Assembly (NCBI GenBank): GCA_963811265.1
Contig: CAWEQS010000026.1
Coordinates: 186,001 to 250,000 of the forward strand
Source of the DNA: JAOUJD01 sp963811265
GTDB taxonomy: Bacteria; Pseudomonadota; Gammaproteobacteria; Burkholderiales; Burkholderiaceae_F
Direction of reading: 5' to 3'
DNA: 64,000 bases
The notes under the pieces: model-generated
What the model saw: the letters and a program-made list of their open reading frames with translations, nothing else
What the model was told of the DNA's origin: nothing
Database searches by the model: none
In this document: positions 31,373 through 41,269 of the stretch, piece by piece
How the letters are laid out: every line of letters begins with the position of its first letter
Position numbering within the stretch: the stretch's first letter is position 1
Position numbers and translations under genes: made by a program

Positions 31373-32263
31373 TCAGCGGCCCATCGCCTGCAGCGCCGCG
31401 ATGCGCTGCTCGATCGGCGGGTGGCTCGAGAACAGCGCCATCATGCCTCCGGGGCGGCTGTTGATGCCGAACGACTTGACCTGCTGCGGCAACTCGCCCG
31501 GTTCCATGCCGCCCAGCCGCGCGAGCGCGTTGATCATCGGACGGTTGCTGCCCATCAGTTCGACGGCGCCAGCATCGGCACGGAACTCGCGTCGACGCGA
31601 GAACCACGCGACGATGATCGCGGCGAGGAAGCCAAGCGCGATGTCGAGCACGATCGTCGTCAGGAAGTAGCCGATGCCCGGCGCATCGCTCTCGTTGCGC
31701 AGCACGATGCGGTCGACCACGTAGCCGATCACGCGCGACACGAACACGACGAACGTGTTCATCACGCCCTGCAGCAGCGTCATCGTCACCATGTCGCCGT
31801 TGGCGATGTGCGCGATCTCGTGGCCGAGGACCGCTTCGACCTCTTCCTTGCTCATCGACTGCAGCAGGCCGGTCGACACGGCGACCAGGGCCGAGTTCTT
31901 GAAGGCGCCCGTGGCGAAGGCGTTCGGCTCGCCCTCGAAGATCGCGACTTCCGGCATGCCGATGCCCGCCTTTTCGGCGTGGCGGCGCACGGTCTCGACC
32001 AGCCACGACTCCATCGCGTTCGAGGGCTGCCGGATGACCTGCGCGCCGGTCGTCCACTTGGCCATGGACTTCGACATCAGCAGCGAGATGAACGCGCCGG
32101 CGAAACCGACGACGAGCGAGAAGATCGCGAGGCTGCCCACGTTCAGCGTGCGGCCGCCCATGTTGAAGTTGATGCCGAACACCGCGGAAAGCACGGTGAG
32201 CGTCACCACCAGCACTGCCATGATCGCAAGGTTCGTCAGGACGAACAGAGCGATGCGTTTCAT
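31373..32263 (-). CDS. htpX: Membrane metalloprotease HtpX
   Basis: 296 aa. Two N-terminal transmembrane segments precede the zinc site HEIAH (148-152), with the third ligand E225 in SRRREFRADAGAVELMG. Two more hydrophobic segments lie between them. HtpX is a heat-shock-linked inner-membrane protease for membrane protein quality control, functionally related to FtsH, whose gene is also in this window. GGAG is spaced 6 bases before the ATG. Divergent from the YqhA-type gene over a 271-base gap in which I see no further gene. Confidence 0.95.
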   Translation of the reverse strand: MKRIALFVLTNLAIMAVLVVTLTVLSAVFGINFNMGGRTLNVGSLAIFSLVVGFAGAFISLLMSKSMAKWTTGAQVIRQPSNAMESWLVETVRRHAEKAGIGMPEVAIFEGEPNAFATGAFKNSALVAVSTGLLQSMSKEEVEAVLGHEIAHIANGDMVTMTLLQGVMNTFVVFVSRVIGYVVDRIVLRNESDAPGIGYFLTTIVLDIALGFLAAIIVAWFSRRREFRADAGAVELMGSNRPMINALARLGGMEPGELPQQVKSFGINSRPGGMMALFSSHPPIEQRIAALQAMGR

Positions 32264-32534
32264 AGAGTCTCCACAGGTAGTAAGGGGAAATCGAGCGGCG
32301 CTAGTCTATCCAACCGGTGCCGGTCCAACTATTCATGTTTGTCCGCAAAGCTACATGCCCGATCTCCAGAAGTCCTGCTCCGCAAATCAGGGCGTTGGAC
32401 AGCCCCTTCGCGCGCAGGTTCGGATATGGAGCCGTGCCAGGCCACCTCAAGGCGGAGGCGCCGGAAGCAAGGGTAGACCCTGACCCGGCCGGCGCGAACG
32501 CTAAACTTTCGCCTTTGCTCGATTTCCGGATCCC

Positions 32535-33203
32535 ATGCCCAATTCCCCCGTCGAACGCGCAAACGCGCGCCCGATTCCCCCGGTTCCGCGGCTGATCTTC
32601 GCCACCCGGTGGCTGCAGTTGCCGCTGTACCTCGGCCTGATCCTGGCCCAGGGCGTCTACGTCTATCACTTCTGGGTCGAGCTGCTGCACCTGGTCGAAG
32701 CGGCCTTCGGCAACAAGGAGGCGCTCGCGTTGCTGGTGAAGAGCATCGGCTACCAGCTTCCCGAGATCCGGGACGCCACGGGAGCCCTGATCGGGCATGA
32801 GCCGCCGGCCTTCAACGAGACCGTGATCATGCTGGTGGTGCTGGCGCTGATCGACGTCGTGATGATCTCGAACCTCCTGATCATGGTGATCGTCGGAGGG
32901 TACGAAACCTTCGTGTCGCGGATGTACCTCGAAGGCCATCCCGACCAGCCCGAGTGGCTGTCCCACGTGAACGCCAGTGTGCTCAAGGTCAAGCTCGCCA
33001 CCGCGATCATCGGTATAAGTTCCATCCATCTCCTGAAAACCTTCATCAACGCCCAGAACTACTCCGAAAAGGTGCTGATCGCCCAGACGGCGATCCACAT
33101 CACTTTCCTGCTGTCCGCAATGGCGGTTGCCTCGACCGACCGGTTGATGATGGCGCCACGCGGGCGGGACAAGGACAAGGAGAGCCAAGGGAACTCACAC
33201 TGA
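32535..33203 (+). CDS. UPF0114 (YqhA) family membrane protein
   Basis: 222 aa. RLIFATRWLQLPLYLGLILAQGVYVYHFW, then IDVVMISNLLIMVIVGGYETFVSRM and WLSHVNASVLKVKLATAIIGISSIHLLKTF, match the UPF0114/TIGR00645 family of three- to four-helix membrane proteins. Function is unknown. It is longer than E. coli YqhA because of an N-terminal tail and a loop (SIGYQLPEIRDATGALIGHE). It ends 7 bases before fumarase, so the two may be coupled. Confidence 0.85.
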   Translation: MPNSPVERANARPIPPVPRLIFATRWLQLPLYLGLILAQGVYVYHFWVELLHLVEAAFGNKEALALLVKSIGYQLPEIRDATGALIGHEPPAFNETVIMLVVLALIDVVMISNLLIMVIVGGYETFVSRMYLEGHPDQPEWLSHVNASVLKVKLATAIIGISSIHLLKTFINAQNYSEKVLIAQTAIHITFLLSAMAVASTDRLMMAPRGRDKDKESQGNSH

Positions 33204-33210
33204 GGGCATC

Positions 33211-34734
33211 ATGACCGCTATCCGCAAGGGCGACCTCGTCGAAAGCATTGCCGGGGCACTGCAGTACATCAGCTTCTACCACCCGGCCGACTTCATCAGC
33301 CACCTTGCGCGTGCCTACGAGGCCGAGCGCAGTCCCGCGGCCAAGGATGCGATCGCGCAGATCCTGACCAACTCGCGCATGTGTGCCGAGGGGCACCGTC
33401 CGCTGTGCCAGGACACGGGCATCGTCAACGTGTTCCTGAAGGTCGGCATGGACGTTCGCTGGGATGGCTTCGACGGCTCGCTCGAAGACGCCGTCAACGA
33501 AGGCGTCCGCAAGGGGTACCTGAACCCGGACAACGTGCTGCGCGCGTCGGTCGTCAGCCCGCCCGAATTCGGACGCAAGAACACCAAGGACAACACGCCG
33601 GCCGTCATCAGCGTCCAGATCGTGCCGGGCAACACCGTCGAGGTCATGGTGGCCGCGAAGGGCGGCGGCTCCGAGAACAAGAGCAAGTTCGTGATGCTGA
33701 ACCCGAGCGATTCGATCGTCGACTGGGTGATGAAGACCGTGCCGACGATGGGCGCCGGCTGGTGCCCGCCCGGCATCCTCGGCATCGGCATCGGCGGCAC
33801 GGCCGAGAAGGCGATGCTGATGGCCAAGGAATCGCTGATGGACGACATCGACATGTACGAGCTGCTCCAGCGCGGTCCGAAGACGGACGAGGAGAAGCTG
33901 CGCGTCGAGCTGTACGAAAAGGTCAACGCGCTCGGGATCGGCGCCCAGGGCCTTGGCGGCCTGACGACCGTGCTCGACATCAAGATCAGGATGTATCCGA
34001 CGCACGCCGCGGGCAAGCCCGTGGCGATGATCCCGAACTGCGCGGCGACCCGCCATGCGCACTTCGTTCTCGACGGTTCCGGCCCGGCCTATCTCGACCC
34101 GCCGCCGCTCGACTCGTGGCCGAACGTCAACTGGCAGCCGGACGCACAGAAAAGCACGCGGGTGAACCTCGACACGCTGACGAAGGAAGAGGTCGCCTCG
34201 TGGAAACCGGGCCAGACGCTGCTTCTGAACGGCAAGATGCTCACCGGCCGCGATGCCGCGCACAAGCGCATCCAGGACATGCTGGCGAAGGGCGAGAAGC
34301 TGCCGGTCGACTTCACGAACCGCGTGATCTATTACGTCGGCCCGGTCGATCCGGTGCGCGACGAGGTCGTCGGCCCCGCTGGTCCGACCACCGCAACGCG
34401 GATGGACAAGTTCACCGAGATGATGCTGTCGCAGACCGGGCTGATCTCGATGATCGGCAAGGCCGAGCGCGGGCCGGCGGCGATCGAGGCGATCAAGAAG
34501 CACCGCAGCGCGTACCTGATGGCCGTCGGCGGCGCCGCCTACCTCGTCGCGAAGGCGATCAAGGGCGCGCGCACCGTCGCCTTCGCCGACCTCGGCATGG
34601 AAGCGATCTACGAGTTCGACGTCCGCGACATGCCGGTGACGGTCGCCGTCAGCGCCGACGGCACGTCGGTGCACCAGACAGGACCGAAGGAGTGGCAGGC
34701 GAAGATCGGCAAGATCCCGGTCACCGCCGCCTGA
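33211..34734 (+). CDS. fumA: Fumarate hydratase class I (iron-sulfur, FumA-type)
   Basis: 507 aa, a fused alpha-beta class I fumarase. Likely [4Fe-4S] cysteines are in RPLCQDTG (C66), GAGWCPPGILG and IPNCAATRHAHF. The beta part has GPAGPTTATRMDKFTEMML and the C-terminal MAVGGAAYLVAKAIK. It interconverts fumarate and malate in the TCA cycle. Class I enzymes are oxygen-labile. The related L(+)-tartrate dehydratase is an alternative, but the single-chain length favours fumarase. Confidence 0.93.
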   Translation: MTAIRKGDLVESIAGALQYISFYHPADFISHLARAYEAERSPAAKDAIAQILTNSRMCAEGHRPLCQDTGIVNVFLKVGMDVRWDGFDGSLEDAVNEGVRKGYLNPDNVLRASVVSPPEFGRKNTKDNTPAVISVQIVPGNTVEVMVAAKGGGSENKSKFVMLNPSDSIVDWVMKTVPTMGAGWCPPGILGIGIGGTAEKAMLMAKESLMDDIDMYELLQRGPKTDEEKLRVELYEKVNALGIGAQGLGGLTTVLDIKIRMYPTHAAGKPVAMIPNCAATRHAHFVLDGSGPAYLDPPPLDSWPNVNWQPDAQKSTRVNLDTLTKEEVASWKPGQTLLLNGKMLTGRDAAHKRIQDMLAKGEKLPVDFTNRVIYYVGPVDPVRDEVVGPAGPTTATRMDKFTEMMLSQTGLISMIGKAERGPAAIEAIKKHRSAYLMAVGGAAYLVAKAIKGARTVAFADLGMEAIYEFDVRDMPVTVAVSADGTSVHQTGPKEWQAKIGKIPVTAA

Positions 34735-34748
34735 TCGTCCGCACCACT

Positions 34749-34778
34749 GGCGGCGCCCCTGGGCGCCGCCTTTCATTT
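34749..34778 (+). terminator. Intrinsic terminator after fumarase
   Basis: GGCGGCGCCC-ct-GGGCGCCGCC, a 10-bp stem, followed by TTTCATTT, 15 bases after the stop codon. Confidence 0.8.
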
Positions 34779-34795
34779 GCAGCACGGAGTCCCCG

Positions 34796-35774
34796 ATGCT
34801 TGGTTCGCTTTTCGTTCGCATCTTCCGCGTGGCGCTGGCCGCGCTCGCTCTGCGCAGCCTGCACCGGCGCCCTCGCGCAGTCGGGCAAGCCGATCCGGAT
34901 CCTGGTCGGCTTCCCTGCCGGCGGCGGCACGGACGGGATCGCGCGCACGCTCGCGGAGCGGCTGAAGGACGAACTCGGCGCGCCCGTCATCGTCGAGAAC
35001 CGCGCGGGCGCCGGCGGACAGATCGCCGCACAGGCGCTGAAGACCGCGCCGGCGGACGGCAGCACCTACTTCATCTCGCACGATCACACGATTTCCATCC
35101 TGCCGCTGGTGGTGAAGAACCCCGGCTTCGATCCGGCGAACGACTTCGTGCCGGTCGCGGGCTTCGCCACCTTCGTCAACGCGCTCGCGATGTCCTCGGG
35201 GTCGACGGCGCAGACCTTCAACGAATTCGTGAGCGGCGTGCGCGCGCAGGGCGGCAGGTCGGCAGTCGGCGTGCCCGCGCCGGCGTCGGTCCCGGAGTTC
35301 CTCGTCAAGGTGATCGCCGAGAAGTACGGGCTCGACCTGGTCTCGGTGCCCTACCGCGGCAGCGCTCCGATGATCGCCGACATGCTCGCGTCGCAGATCC
35401 CGGCCGGCGTCGCTTCCGTTCCCGAGTTCGTCGAGAACCACAAGGCCGGGAAGCTGCGCGTGGTGGCGGTGCTGGGCAGCCGCCGCCAGGCGGTGCTGCC
35501 CGACGTGCCGACCTTCGCGGAACTCGGCCTGGCCGGCTTCGAAGACGCGCCGTACTACGGCTTCTTCGCGCCGGCCGGCACGCCGAAGGCCGAGATCGAC
35601 CGGTTCTCGGCCGCGCTGGCGAAAGTGATCGCCACTCCCGAGGTCAGGGACAAGTTGACGGCGTGGGGCCTCGCGGTCGGGTTCATGCCGCAGCAGCAAC
35701 TCGCGGCAAGGGAGCGCGCCTACGCGCAGACGTGGGCAAGGATCATCAAGGCGAGCGGCTTCCAGCCGCAGTGA
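34796..35774 (+). CDS. Bug family tripartite tricarboxylate-type periplasmic receptor (frameshift near 34848)
   Basis: The N-terminal signal sequence (MLGSLFVRIFRVALAALAL) is in one frame. The mature protein (GALAQSGKPIRILVGFPAGGGTD, DELGAPVIVENRAGAGGQIA, VPYRGSAPMIADMLASQI, GFEDAPYYGFFAPAGTPK) is in another. Dropping one base near 34845-34851 joins them into 325 aa, the normal Bug size, with an AxA signal cleavage site at ALAQ. Bug proteins bind carboxylated ligands; no TctAB membrane partners are adjacent, so it is an orphan receptor, as is common in Burkholderiales. Sequencing indel or pseudogene cannot be told apart here. Confidence 0.88.
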
Positions 35775-35795
35775 GTGCGCCGAGCGCCCGCGCGC

Positions 35796-36710
35796 TCAGC
35801 GATTGAACACGCCGGTCGACAGGTAGCGGTCGCCGCGATCGCACACGATGAACACGATCGTGGCGTTGCGGGACTCGGCCGCCACGCGCAGCGCGATCGA
35901 CAGCGCGCCCGCGGCGGAGATGCCGCAGAAGATGCCTTCCTCGCGGGCCATCCGGCGCGCCATCGCCTCGGCGTCGGCCTGCGTCACGTACTCGATCCGG
36001 TCGACGCGCTGGGCGTCGTAGATCTTCGGCAGGTACGCCTCGGGCCACTTGCGGATTCCGGGTATCTGCGAACCTTCGGCGGGCTGGGCGCCGACGATCT
36101 CCACCTTCGGGTTCTGTTCCTTCAGGTAGCGCGACACGCCCATGATCGTGCCGGTCGTGCCCATCGCGCTGACGAAGTGCGTGACGGCGCCGTCCGTGTC
36201 GCGCCAGATTTCAGGACCGGTCGTCTCGAAGTGAACCCGCGGATTGTCGCTGTTGGCGAACTGGTCGAGCACCTTGCCTTCGCCGCGCGCCTGCATCTCC
36301 ATCGCGAGGTCGCGCGCGTACTCCATGCCGCCCTTCGATGCCGGCGTCAGGATCAGTTCAGCGCCGTACGCCGTCATGCTCACGCGGCGCTCGGCCGACA
36401 GGTTGTCCGGCATGACCAGCGTCATCCGGTAGCCCTTCATCGCCGCGATCATCGCCAGCGCGATGCCCGTGTTTCCGCTCGTCGCTTCGATCAGGCGGTC
36501 GCCGGGCCTGATCTCGCCGCGCTCCTCGGCGCGGCGGATCATCGACAGCGCCGGCCGGTCCTTCACCGACCCGCCCGGATTGTTGCCCTCGAGCTTGCCG
36601 AGGATGACGTTGCCGCGACGCTCGTTGTCTGCGCCTGGAATGCGCTGCAGGCGGACCAGCGGCGTGTTGCCGATGGTCTGGTCGATCGAGGGATGGTTCG
36701 GCGCCGTCAT
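35796..36710 (-). CDS. cysM: Cysteine synthase B CysM
   Basis: 304 aa. The PLP lysine K50 lies in EGNNPGGSVKDRPAL, the substrate loop is EATSGNTGIALAMI, and the phosphate loop is SAMGTTGTIMGVSRYL. NPGGSVKDR and the overall length fit CysM, which makes cysteine from O-acetylserine and sulfide or thiosulfate. The ATG at 36710 overlaps the lapB stop as ATGA, so translation is coupled to lapB. A GAGGAG site lies within the end of lapB. Confidence 0.94.
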   Translation of the reverse strand: MTAPNHPSIDQTIGNTPLVRLQRIPGADNERRGNVILGKLEGNNPGGSVKDRPALSMIRRAEERGEIRPGDRLIEATSGNTGIALAMIAAMKGYRMTLVMPDNLSAERRVSMTAYGAELILTPASKGGMEYARDLAMEMQARGEGKVLDQFANSDNPRVHFETTGPEIWRDTDGAVTHFVSAMGTTGTIMGVSRYLKEQNPKVEIVGAQPAEGSQIPGIRKWPEAYLPKIYDAQRVDRIEYVTQADAEAMARRMAREEGIFCGISAAGALSIALRVAAESRNATIVFIVCDRGDRYLSTGVFNR

Positions 36711-37879
36711 GCGACGTCGAGCTCCTCGATGCGCCGCGGAGGATAGGTGTCCCATCCGGTGCAACCGGGACAGTTCCAGTGGTATTCACGCGCGCGGAAA
36801 CCACATCGCGTGCAGCGGTAGCGAGCGAGCTTTCGCGTCTGCCCGCGCAGCAGCGACGCGAGAAGCTGCAGTTCCCCGTCTTCCTTGTTCATCGCGAGCC
36901 GCGTCTCCAGCAGCCGCTCGAAGCCGAGCAGCGAAGGATGGCGGCGCAGTTCCTCGCCGACCAGCGCCTCGGCGGCCGTGGGCCCTTCCCACTCGTTCAC
37001 GCGCTTCTGCGCCACGTCGAGCAGATCGATCGACGGCATGTCGAGCAGCGCGCGCTTCAGCCAGTTCAGCGCGCCGGCGCGGTCGCCCGCGGCGTCCATC
37101 GCGTCCGCGACGCGCGACGCGATCAGCGGCACGTGGTCCGGCGACGCCGCCTCGACATTCAGCCACTGGCGCAGCGCGTCGCCGCGGTTGCCGCGCTTCA
37201 TCTGGAGGTCGCCCGCCAGGACGAGCGCGCGCACCGACTTGCGGTGGGCCGCGAGCGCCTCGTCGATCGCCTTCTGCGTCTCTTCGAAGCGTCCCTGTTC
37301 GAGCGCGCTCGCCGCCAGTTCGCAGTAGAAGTGCGAGATCGCCACTCCGTGCGACTCGCCCGCCTCGCGCTCGAGCAGGCGCGCGCAGTCGACCGCCTTC
37401 AGCCACTCCCTCTCCATCTGGTAGATGCGCAGCAGCGCGCGCAGCGCATCGAAGCGGTGGTGCGTGTCCTCCAGCAGCCGGGTGAACGCATCCTCGGCGC
37501 GGTCGAGCAGGCCGCCCTTCAGGTAGTCCTGCCCGAGTTCGGCGAGCGCCTGCGACCTCGCGCTCGCGGGAAGGTCGGCGCGGTTGAGCAGGTGCGTGTG
37601 AATGCGCACGGCGCGGTCGAACTCGCCCCGGCGCCGGAACAGGTTGCCGAGCGCGTGATGCAGTTCGATGGTTTCCGGATCGAGCTTGACGACCTCGATG
37701 AAGGCATCGATCGCCTTGTCGTGCTGGTCGTTCAGCAGCAGGTTGAGGCCACGGAAGTACGAGCGCGGCAGGCCCGCCTGGTCGGTCGCCCGCGCGCGCG
37801 ACTCGAATCCGCGCGCGAGCCAACCGGCGCCGAACAGCAGCGGCAGCGCGAGCAGGTACCAGAACTCGAACTCGATCAC
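36707..37879 (-). CDS. lapB: LPS assembly protein LapB (YciM)
   Basis: 390 aa. An N-terminal membrane anchor (WYLLALPLLFGAGWLARGF) is followed by TPR repeats (SYFRGLNLLLNDQHDKAIDAF, IELHHALGNLFRRRGEFDRAV and more). The C-terminal rubredoxin-like metal site is YRCTRCGF...WNCPGC. LapB adjusts LPS synthesis by presenting LpxC to FtsH. It overlaps both lapA and cysM by ATGA. Confidence 0.95.
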   Translation of the reverse strand: MIEFEFWYLLALPLLFGAGWLARGFESRARATDQAGLPRSYFRGLNLLLNDQHDKAIDAFIEVVKLDPETIELHHALGNLFRRRGEFDRAVRIHTHLLNRADLPASARSQALAELGQDYLKGGLLDRAEDAFTRLLEDTHHRFDALRALLRIYQMEREWLKAVDCARLLEREAGESHGVAISHFYCELAASALEQGRFEETQKAIDEALAAHRKSVRALVLAGDLQMKRGNRGDALRQWLNVEAASPDHVPLIASRVADAMDAAGDRAGALNWLKRALLDMPSIDLLDVAQKRVNEWEGPTAAEALVGEELRRHPSLLGFERLLETRLAMNKEDGELQLLASLLRGQTRKLARYRCTRCGFRAREYHWNCPGCTGWDTYPPRRIEELDVA

Positions 37880-38211
37880 GCGCGGTCTCCGGCGCCCAGT
37901 TCGGCGACGGCGCCAGACTGCCGCGCCGCGCTGAGCCCCCTCTCCACGATGACTTCGGGCTCAGCGACCACGGGCGAGGTCGCGCGCAGCCGCACGACCT
38001 CGCGGCGCATCTTGTAGATCGGCAGCGCGAGCGCGAGGGCGCCGAGCAGCGCGCCGACCGCCACGCAGATCAGCATCACGACGATCAACGGCACCCGGTC
38101 GAGCGCGAAGTCGGCACTGAACCGCACCGGCACCGGGGTCGTGTTCTTCAGCGCGAACCACAGCACAAGCAGGAAGAAACCAAGCTTCACGAGCCACGCC
38201 AGAAGCTTCAT
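37876..38211 (-). CDS. lapA: LapA (YciS) family inner-membrane protein
   Basis: 111 aa with two transmembrane helices (LLAWLVKLGFFLLVLWFAL and VPLIVVMLICVAVGALLGAL). ALKNTTPVPVRF is the characteristic DUF1049/LapA segment. The ATG at 38211 has GGGAGAG upstream. It is coupled to lapB by an ATGA overlap and acts with it in LPS assembly. Confidence 0.92.
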   Translation of the reverse strand: MKLLAWLVKLGFFLLVLWFALKNTTPVPVRFSADFALDRVPLIVVMLICVAVGALLGALALALPIYKMRREVVRLRATSPVVAEPEVIVERGLSAARQSGAVAELGAGDRA

Positions 38212-38291
38212 CGTCGCTCTCCCGGACGAAAGACCGCATTGTATGGAATGCCGGACCGGCAGCGCCCTCGTCGGACGATTGCGTCCGGGCG

Positions 38292-38318
38292 AAAAAAAGG
38301 CCGCGATCACTCGCGGCC
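38292..38318 (-). terminator. Intrinsic terminator after ihfB
   Basis: Minus strand GGCCGCGA-gtga-TCGCGGCC followed by seven T residues. It separates ihfB from lapA, so lapA probably has its own promoter or relies on read-through. Confidence 0.85.
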
Positions 38319-38340
38319 CTCCAGATACCTGCAATGACGC

Positions 38341-38676
<336 letters not shown>

Positions 38677-38709
38677 GACTTCGCCCCGTTTCCGCCTCGT
38701 GCCGCCGCC

Positions 38710-40419
38710 TTACTTGCTCTGCGTGTCGAGCTTGGCCTTCAGCAGCGCGCCGAGGTTGGTCGTCCCGGTCTGCGCCTCGGCCTGCATCCGCTCCATCGTC
38801 GCCACGGTCTCGGCGCTGTCCTTCGCCTTGATCGACAGGTTGATGTTGCGGTTCTTGCGATCGACGTTGATGATCATCGCGGTGACGGTATCACCTTCCT
38901 TCAGGTGCGTGCGCGCATCCTCGACGCGGTCCGGAGAAATCTCCGAAGCACGAAGATAGCCTTCGACGTCGTTGCCGAGGTCGACGACGGCGCCCTTCGC
39001 ATCAACGGTCTTCACCTGGCCGGTGATCATGCTGCCCTTCTCGTGGCCGGCGGCGTAGTTGTTGAACGGATCGCCGGACATCTGCTTGACGCCCAGGGAG
39101 ATGCGCTCGCGCTCGGTGTCGATCGCCAGCACCATCGCCTCGATCTCGTCGCCCTTCTTGTACTTGCGGACGGCTTCCTCGCCCGGCTCGGACCACGACA
39201 GGTCGGACAGGTGGACCAGGCCGTCGATGCCGCCCGGCAGGCCGATGAACACGCCGAAGTCCGTGATCGACTTGATGGCGCCCGCGACCTTGTCGCCCTT
39301 CTTGTGCGTCTGCGCGAAGTCGTCCCACGGATTGGGCTTGCACTGCTTCATGCCCAGGGAAATGCGGCGGCGCTCTTCGTCGATCTCGAGCACCATGACT
39401 TCGACCTCGTCGCCCAGGTTGACGACTTTCTTCGGGTCCACGTTCTTGTTGGTCCAGTCCATCTCGGACACGTGCACCAGGCCTTCGATGCCGGCCTCGA
39501 TCTCGACGAACGCGCCGTAGTCGGTGATGTTGGTGACCTTGCCGAACAGGCGCGTGCCCTGCGGGTAGCGACGGCCGAGGCCCACCCACGGATCCTCGCC
39601 GAGCTGCTTGACGCCCAGCGACACGCGGTTCTTCTCCTGGTCGAACTTCAGGACCTTGGCCGTGATCTCCTGGCCGACCTGGACGACCTCGCTCGGATGA
39701 CGCACGCGGCGCCACGCCAGGTCGGTGATGTGCAGCAGGCCGTCGATGCCGCCGAGGTCGACGAACGCGCCGTAGTCGGTGATGTTCTTGACCGTGCCCT
39801 TGACGACCGCGCCTTCCTTCAGGTTCTCCAGCAGCTTGGCGCGCTCCTCGCCCATGTTGGCCTCGACCACCGCACGGCGGGAGACCACCACGTTGTTGCG
39901 CTTGCGATCCAGCTTGATGACCTTGAACTCGAGCGTCTTGCCCTCGTACGGCGTGGTGTCCTTGACCGGACGCGTGTCGACCAGCGAGCCGGGAAGGAAA
40001 GCGCGGATGCCGTTGGTCATGACCGTGAGGCCGCCCTTGACCTTGCCGGTGATGGTGCCGCTCACCAGTTCGCCGCTCTCCAGCGCTTTCTCGAGGTTCA
40101 TCCACGCCGCCAGGCGCTTGGCCTTGTCGCGCGACAGGATGGTGTCGCCGTAGCCGTTCTCGAGCGACTCGATCGCGACGGAGACGAAGTCACCGGGCTT
40201 GACGTCGAGTTCACCGATGTCGTTCTTGAATTCCTCGAGGGGGATGTAGGCCTCGGACTTGAGGCCGGCATTGACGACGACGAAGTTGTAGTCGACGCGC
40301 ACCACCTCGGCGGTGATGACTTCGCCCTGCTTCATCTCCTGACGGTTCAGGCTCTCTTCGAAGAGGGCGGCAAAGCTTTCGGTCTTGCTGCTGCTGGTTT
40401 GGGTTGCGACGGATGACAT
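38710..40419 (-). CDS. rpsA: 30S ribosomal protein S1
   Basis: 569 aa with six S1 (OB-fold) repeats. Recurring elements are GTVKNITDYGAFVDLGGIDGLLH, GKVTNITDYGAFVEIEAGIEGLVH, GAIKSITDFGVFIGLPGGIDGLVH and GQVKTVDAKGAVVDL. Repeats 1-2 bind the ribosome, 3-6 bind mRNA. The ATG at 40419 is chosen over an in-frame GTG at 40431 because GGAAG lies 11 bases before the ATG but overlaps the GTG. Confidence 0.97.
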   Translation of the reverse strand: MSSVATQTSSSKTESFAALFEESLNRQEMKQGEVITAEVVRVDYNFVVVNAGLKSEAYIPLEEFKNDIGELDVKPGDFVSVAIESLENGYGDTILSRDKAKRLAAWMNLEKALESGELVSGTITGKVKGGLTVMTNGIRAFLPGSLVDTRPVKDTTPYEGKTLEFKVIKLDRKRNNVVVSRRAVVEANMGEERAKLLENLKEGAVVKGTVKNITDYGAFVDLGGIDGLLHITDLAWRRVRHPSEVVQVGQEITAKVLKFDQEKNRVSLGVKQLGEDPWVGLGRRYPQGTRLFGKVTNITDYGAFVEIEAGIEGLVHVSEMDWTNKNVDPKKVVNLGDEVEVMVLEIDEERRRISLGMKQCKPNPWDDFAQTHKKGDKVAGAIKSITDFGVFIGLPGGIDGLVHLSDLSWSEPGEEAVRKYKKGDEIEAMVLAIDTERERISLGVKQMSGDPFNNYAAGHEKGSMITGQVKTVDAKGAVVDLGNDVEGYLRASEISPDRVEDARTHLKEGDTVTAMIINVDRKNRNINLSIKAKDSAETVATMERMQAEAQTGTTNLGALLKAKLDTQSK

Positions 40420-40503
40420 GAAAAAAGGCACTTCCAGTGAGCTCGCTTCGGCATTGCGCCTGGGCGGAGTTGATCAAAGCAGGCGGGGGCAATTGAAGAG
40501 GCT

Positions 40504-40520
40504 CGCGCTGGACCAGCGCG
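40504..40520. promoter_or_regulatory. Palindrome in the rpsA leader
   Basis: CGCGCTGG-a-CCAGCGCG, a perfect inverted repeat about 85 bases upstream of the rpsA start codon in the cmk-rpsA gap. S1 controls its own translation through leader structure in E. coli; a similar role here is speculative. Confidence 0.35.
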
Positions 40521-40572
40521 TCACCCGAACGAAGACGTCCCGACTGCACCGTGTGCGACTACGGCCGTCTGC

Positions 40573-41241
40573 TCAGCCCTCGTCACGCTTTGCATACCAG
40601 TCGAGCACCTGGGCCACGACCTCGTCGATCGTGAGCCCGGATGAATCGAGCTGGTAGGCGTCTTCCGCAGGTTTGAGCGGCGAGGCGGTCCGTCCTGCAT
40701 CCCGCGCGTCGCGTGCCCGCAGTTCCTGCGAAAGGGTGGCGATATTAGCGGGAAATCCTTTTTCGATCAACTGCTTATGGCGGCGCCCGGCGCGCGCTTC
40801 GACGGTGGCAGTCAGGTAGACCTTGAGCGTCGCATCCGGAAAGACGACGGTGCCCATGTCGCGCCCATCGGCCACGAGCCCGGGCGCCTGTCGCCGGGAG
40901 CGCTGCAGGTCGAGCAGGGCCTGCCTGACGCGGGGATGAACCGCCACCAGGGATGCGACCCGGCTCACCTCTTCGCGCCGGATGTCGTCGGTCACATCCT
41001 GGCCGTCCAGTTCGATCCGGCCGCCGGCAAAGACGGGTTCCATCGAGGCGGCCAGGCGGGCCAGCGCCTCCTCGTCCGCGGTATCCACTTGCCCTTGCAG
41101 CGCGCGCCACGCAACGAGCCGATACAGGGCACCGCTGTCGAGGTAGCGGAAGCCGAGCGCCCGCGCCACGCGCTCGGCAATGGTCCCCTTGCCGGACGCC
41201 GTCGGCCCGTCGATGGCGATGACCGGGACCGGGGGGTTCAT
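40573..41241 (-). CDS. cmk: Cytidylate kinase
   Basis: 222 aa. P-loop GPTASGKGT at 12-20. DSGALYRLVAW and GRDMGTVVFPDA bind CMP, and RDARDAGRTASPLKPAEDA forms the lid. It phosphorylates CMP and dCMP. The ATG at 41241 gives MNPPVPVIAIDGP, in family register. It lies upstream of rpsA as in most proteobacteria. Confidence 0.96.
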   Translation of the reverse strand: MNPPVPVIAIDGPTASGKGTIAERVARALGFRYLDSGALYRLVAWRALQGQVDTADEEALARLAASMEPVFAGGRIELDGQDVTDDIRREEVSRVASLVAVHPRVRQALLDLQRSRRQAPGLVADGRDMGTVVFPDATLKVYLTATVEARAGRRHKQLIEKGFPANIATLSQELRARDARDAGRTASPLKPAEDAYQLDSSGLTIDEVVAQVLDWYAKRDEG

Positions 41242-41269
41242 GAACGTGCCACCGAGGCGATGAGGACAA

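Noticed and set aside
33381..34780. Long plus frame running through fumarase into the Bug receptor
   Set aside because: Upstream part is the +1 shadow of fumarase; only the segment after ~34848 is real coding for the receptor.
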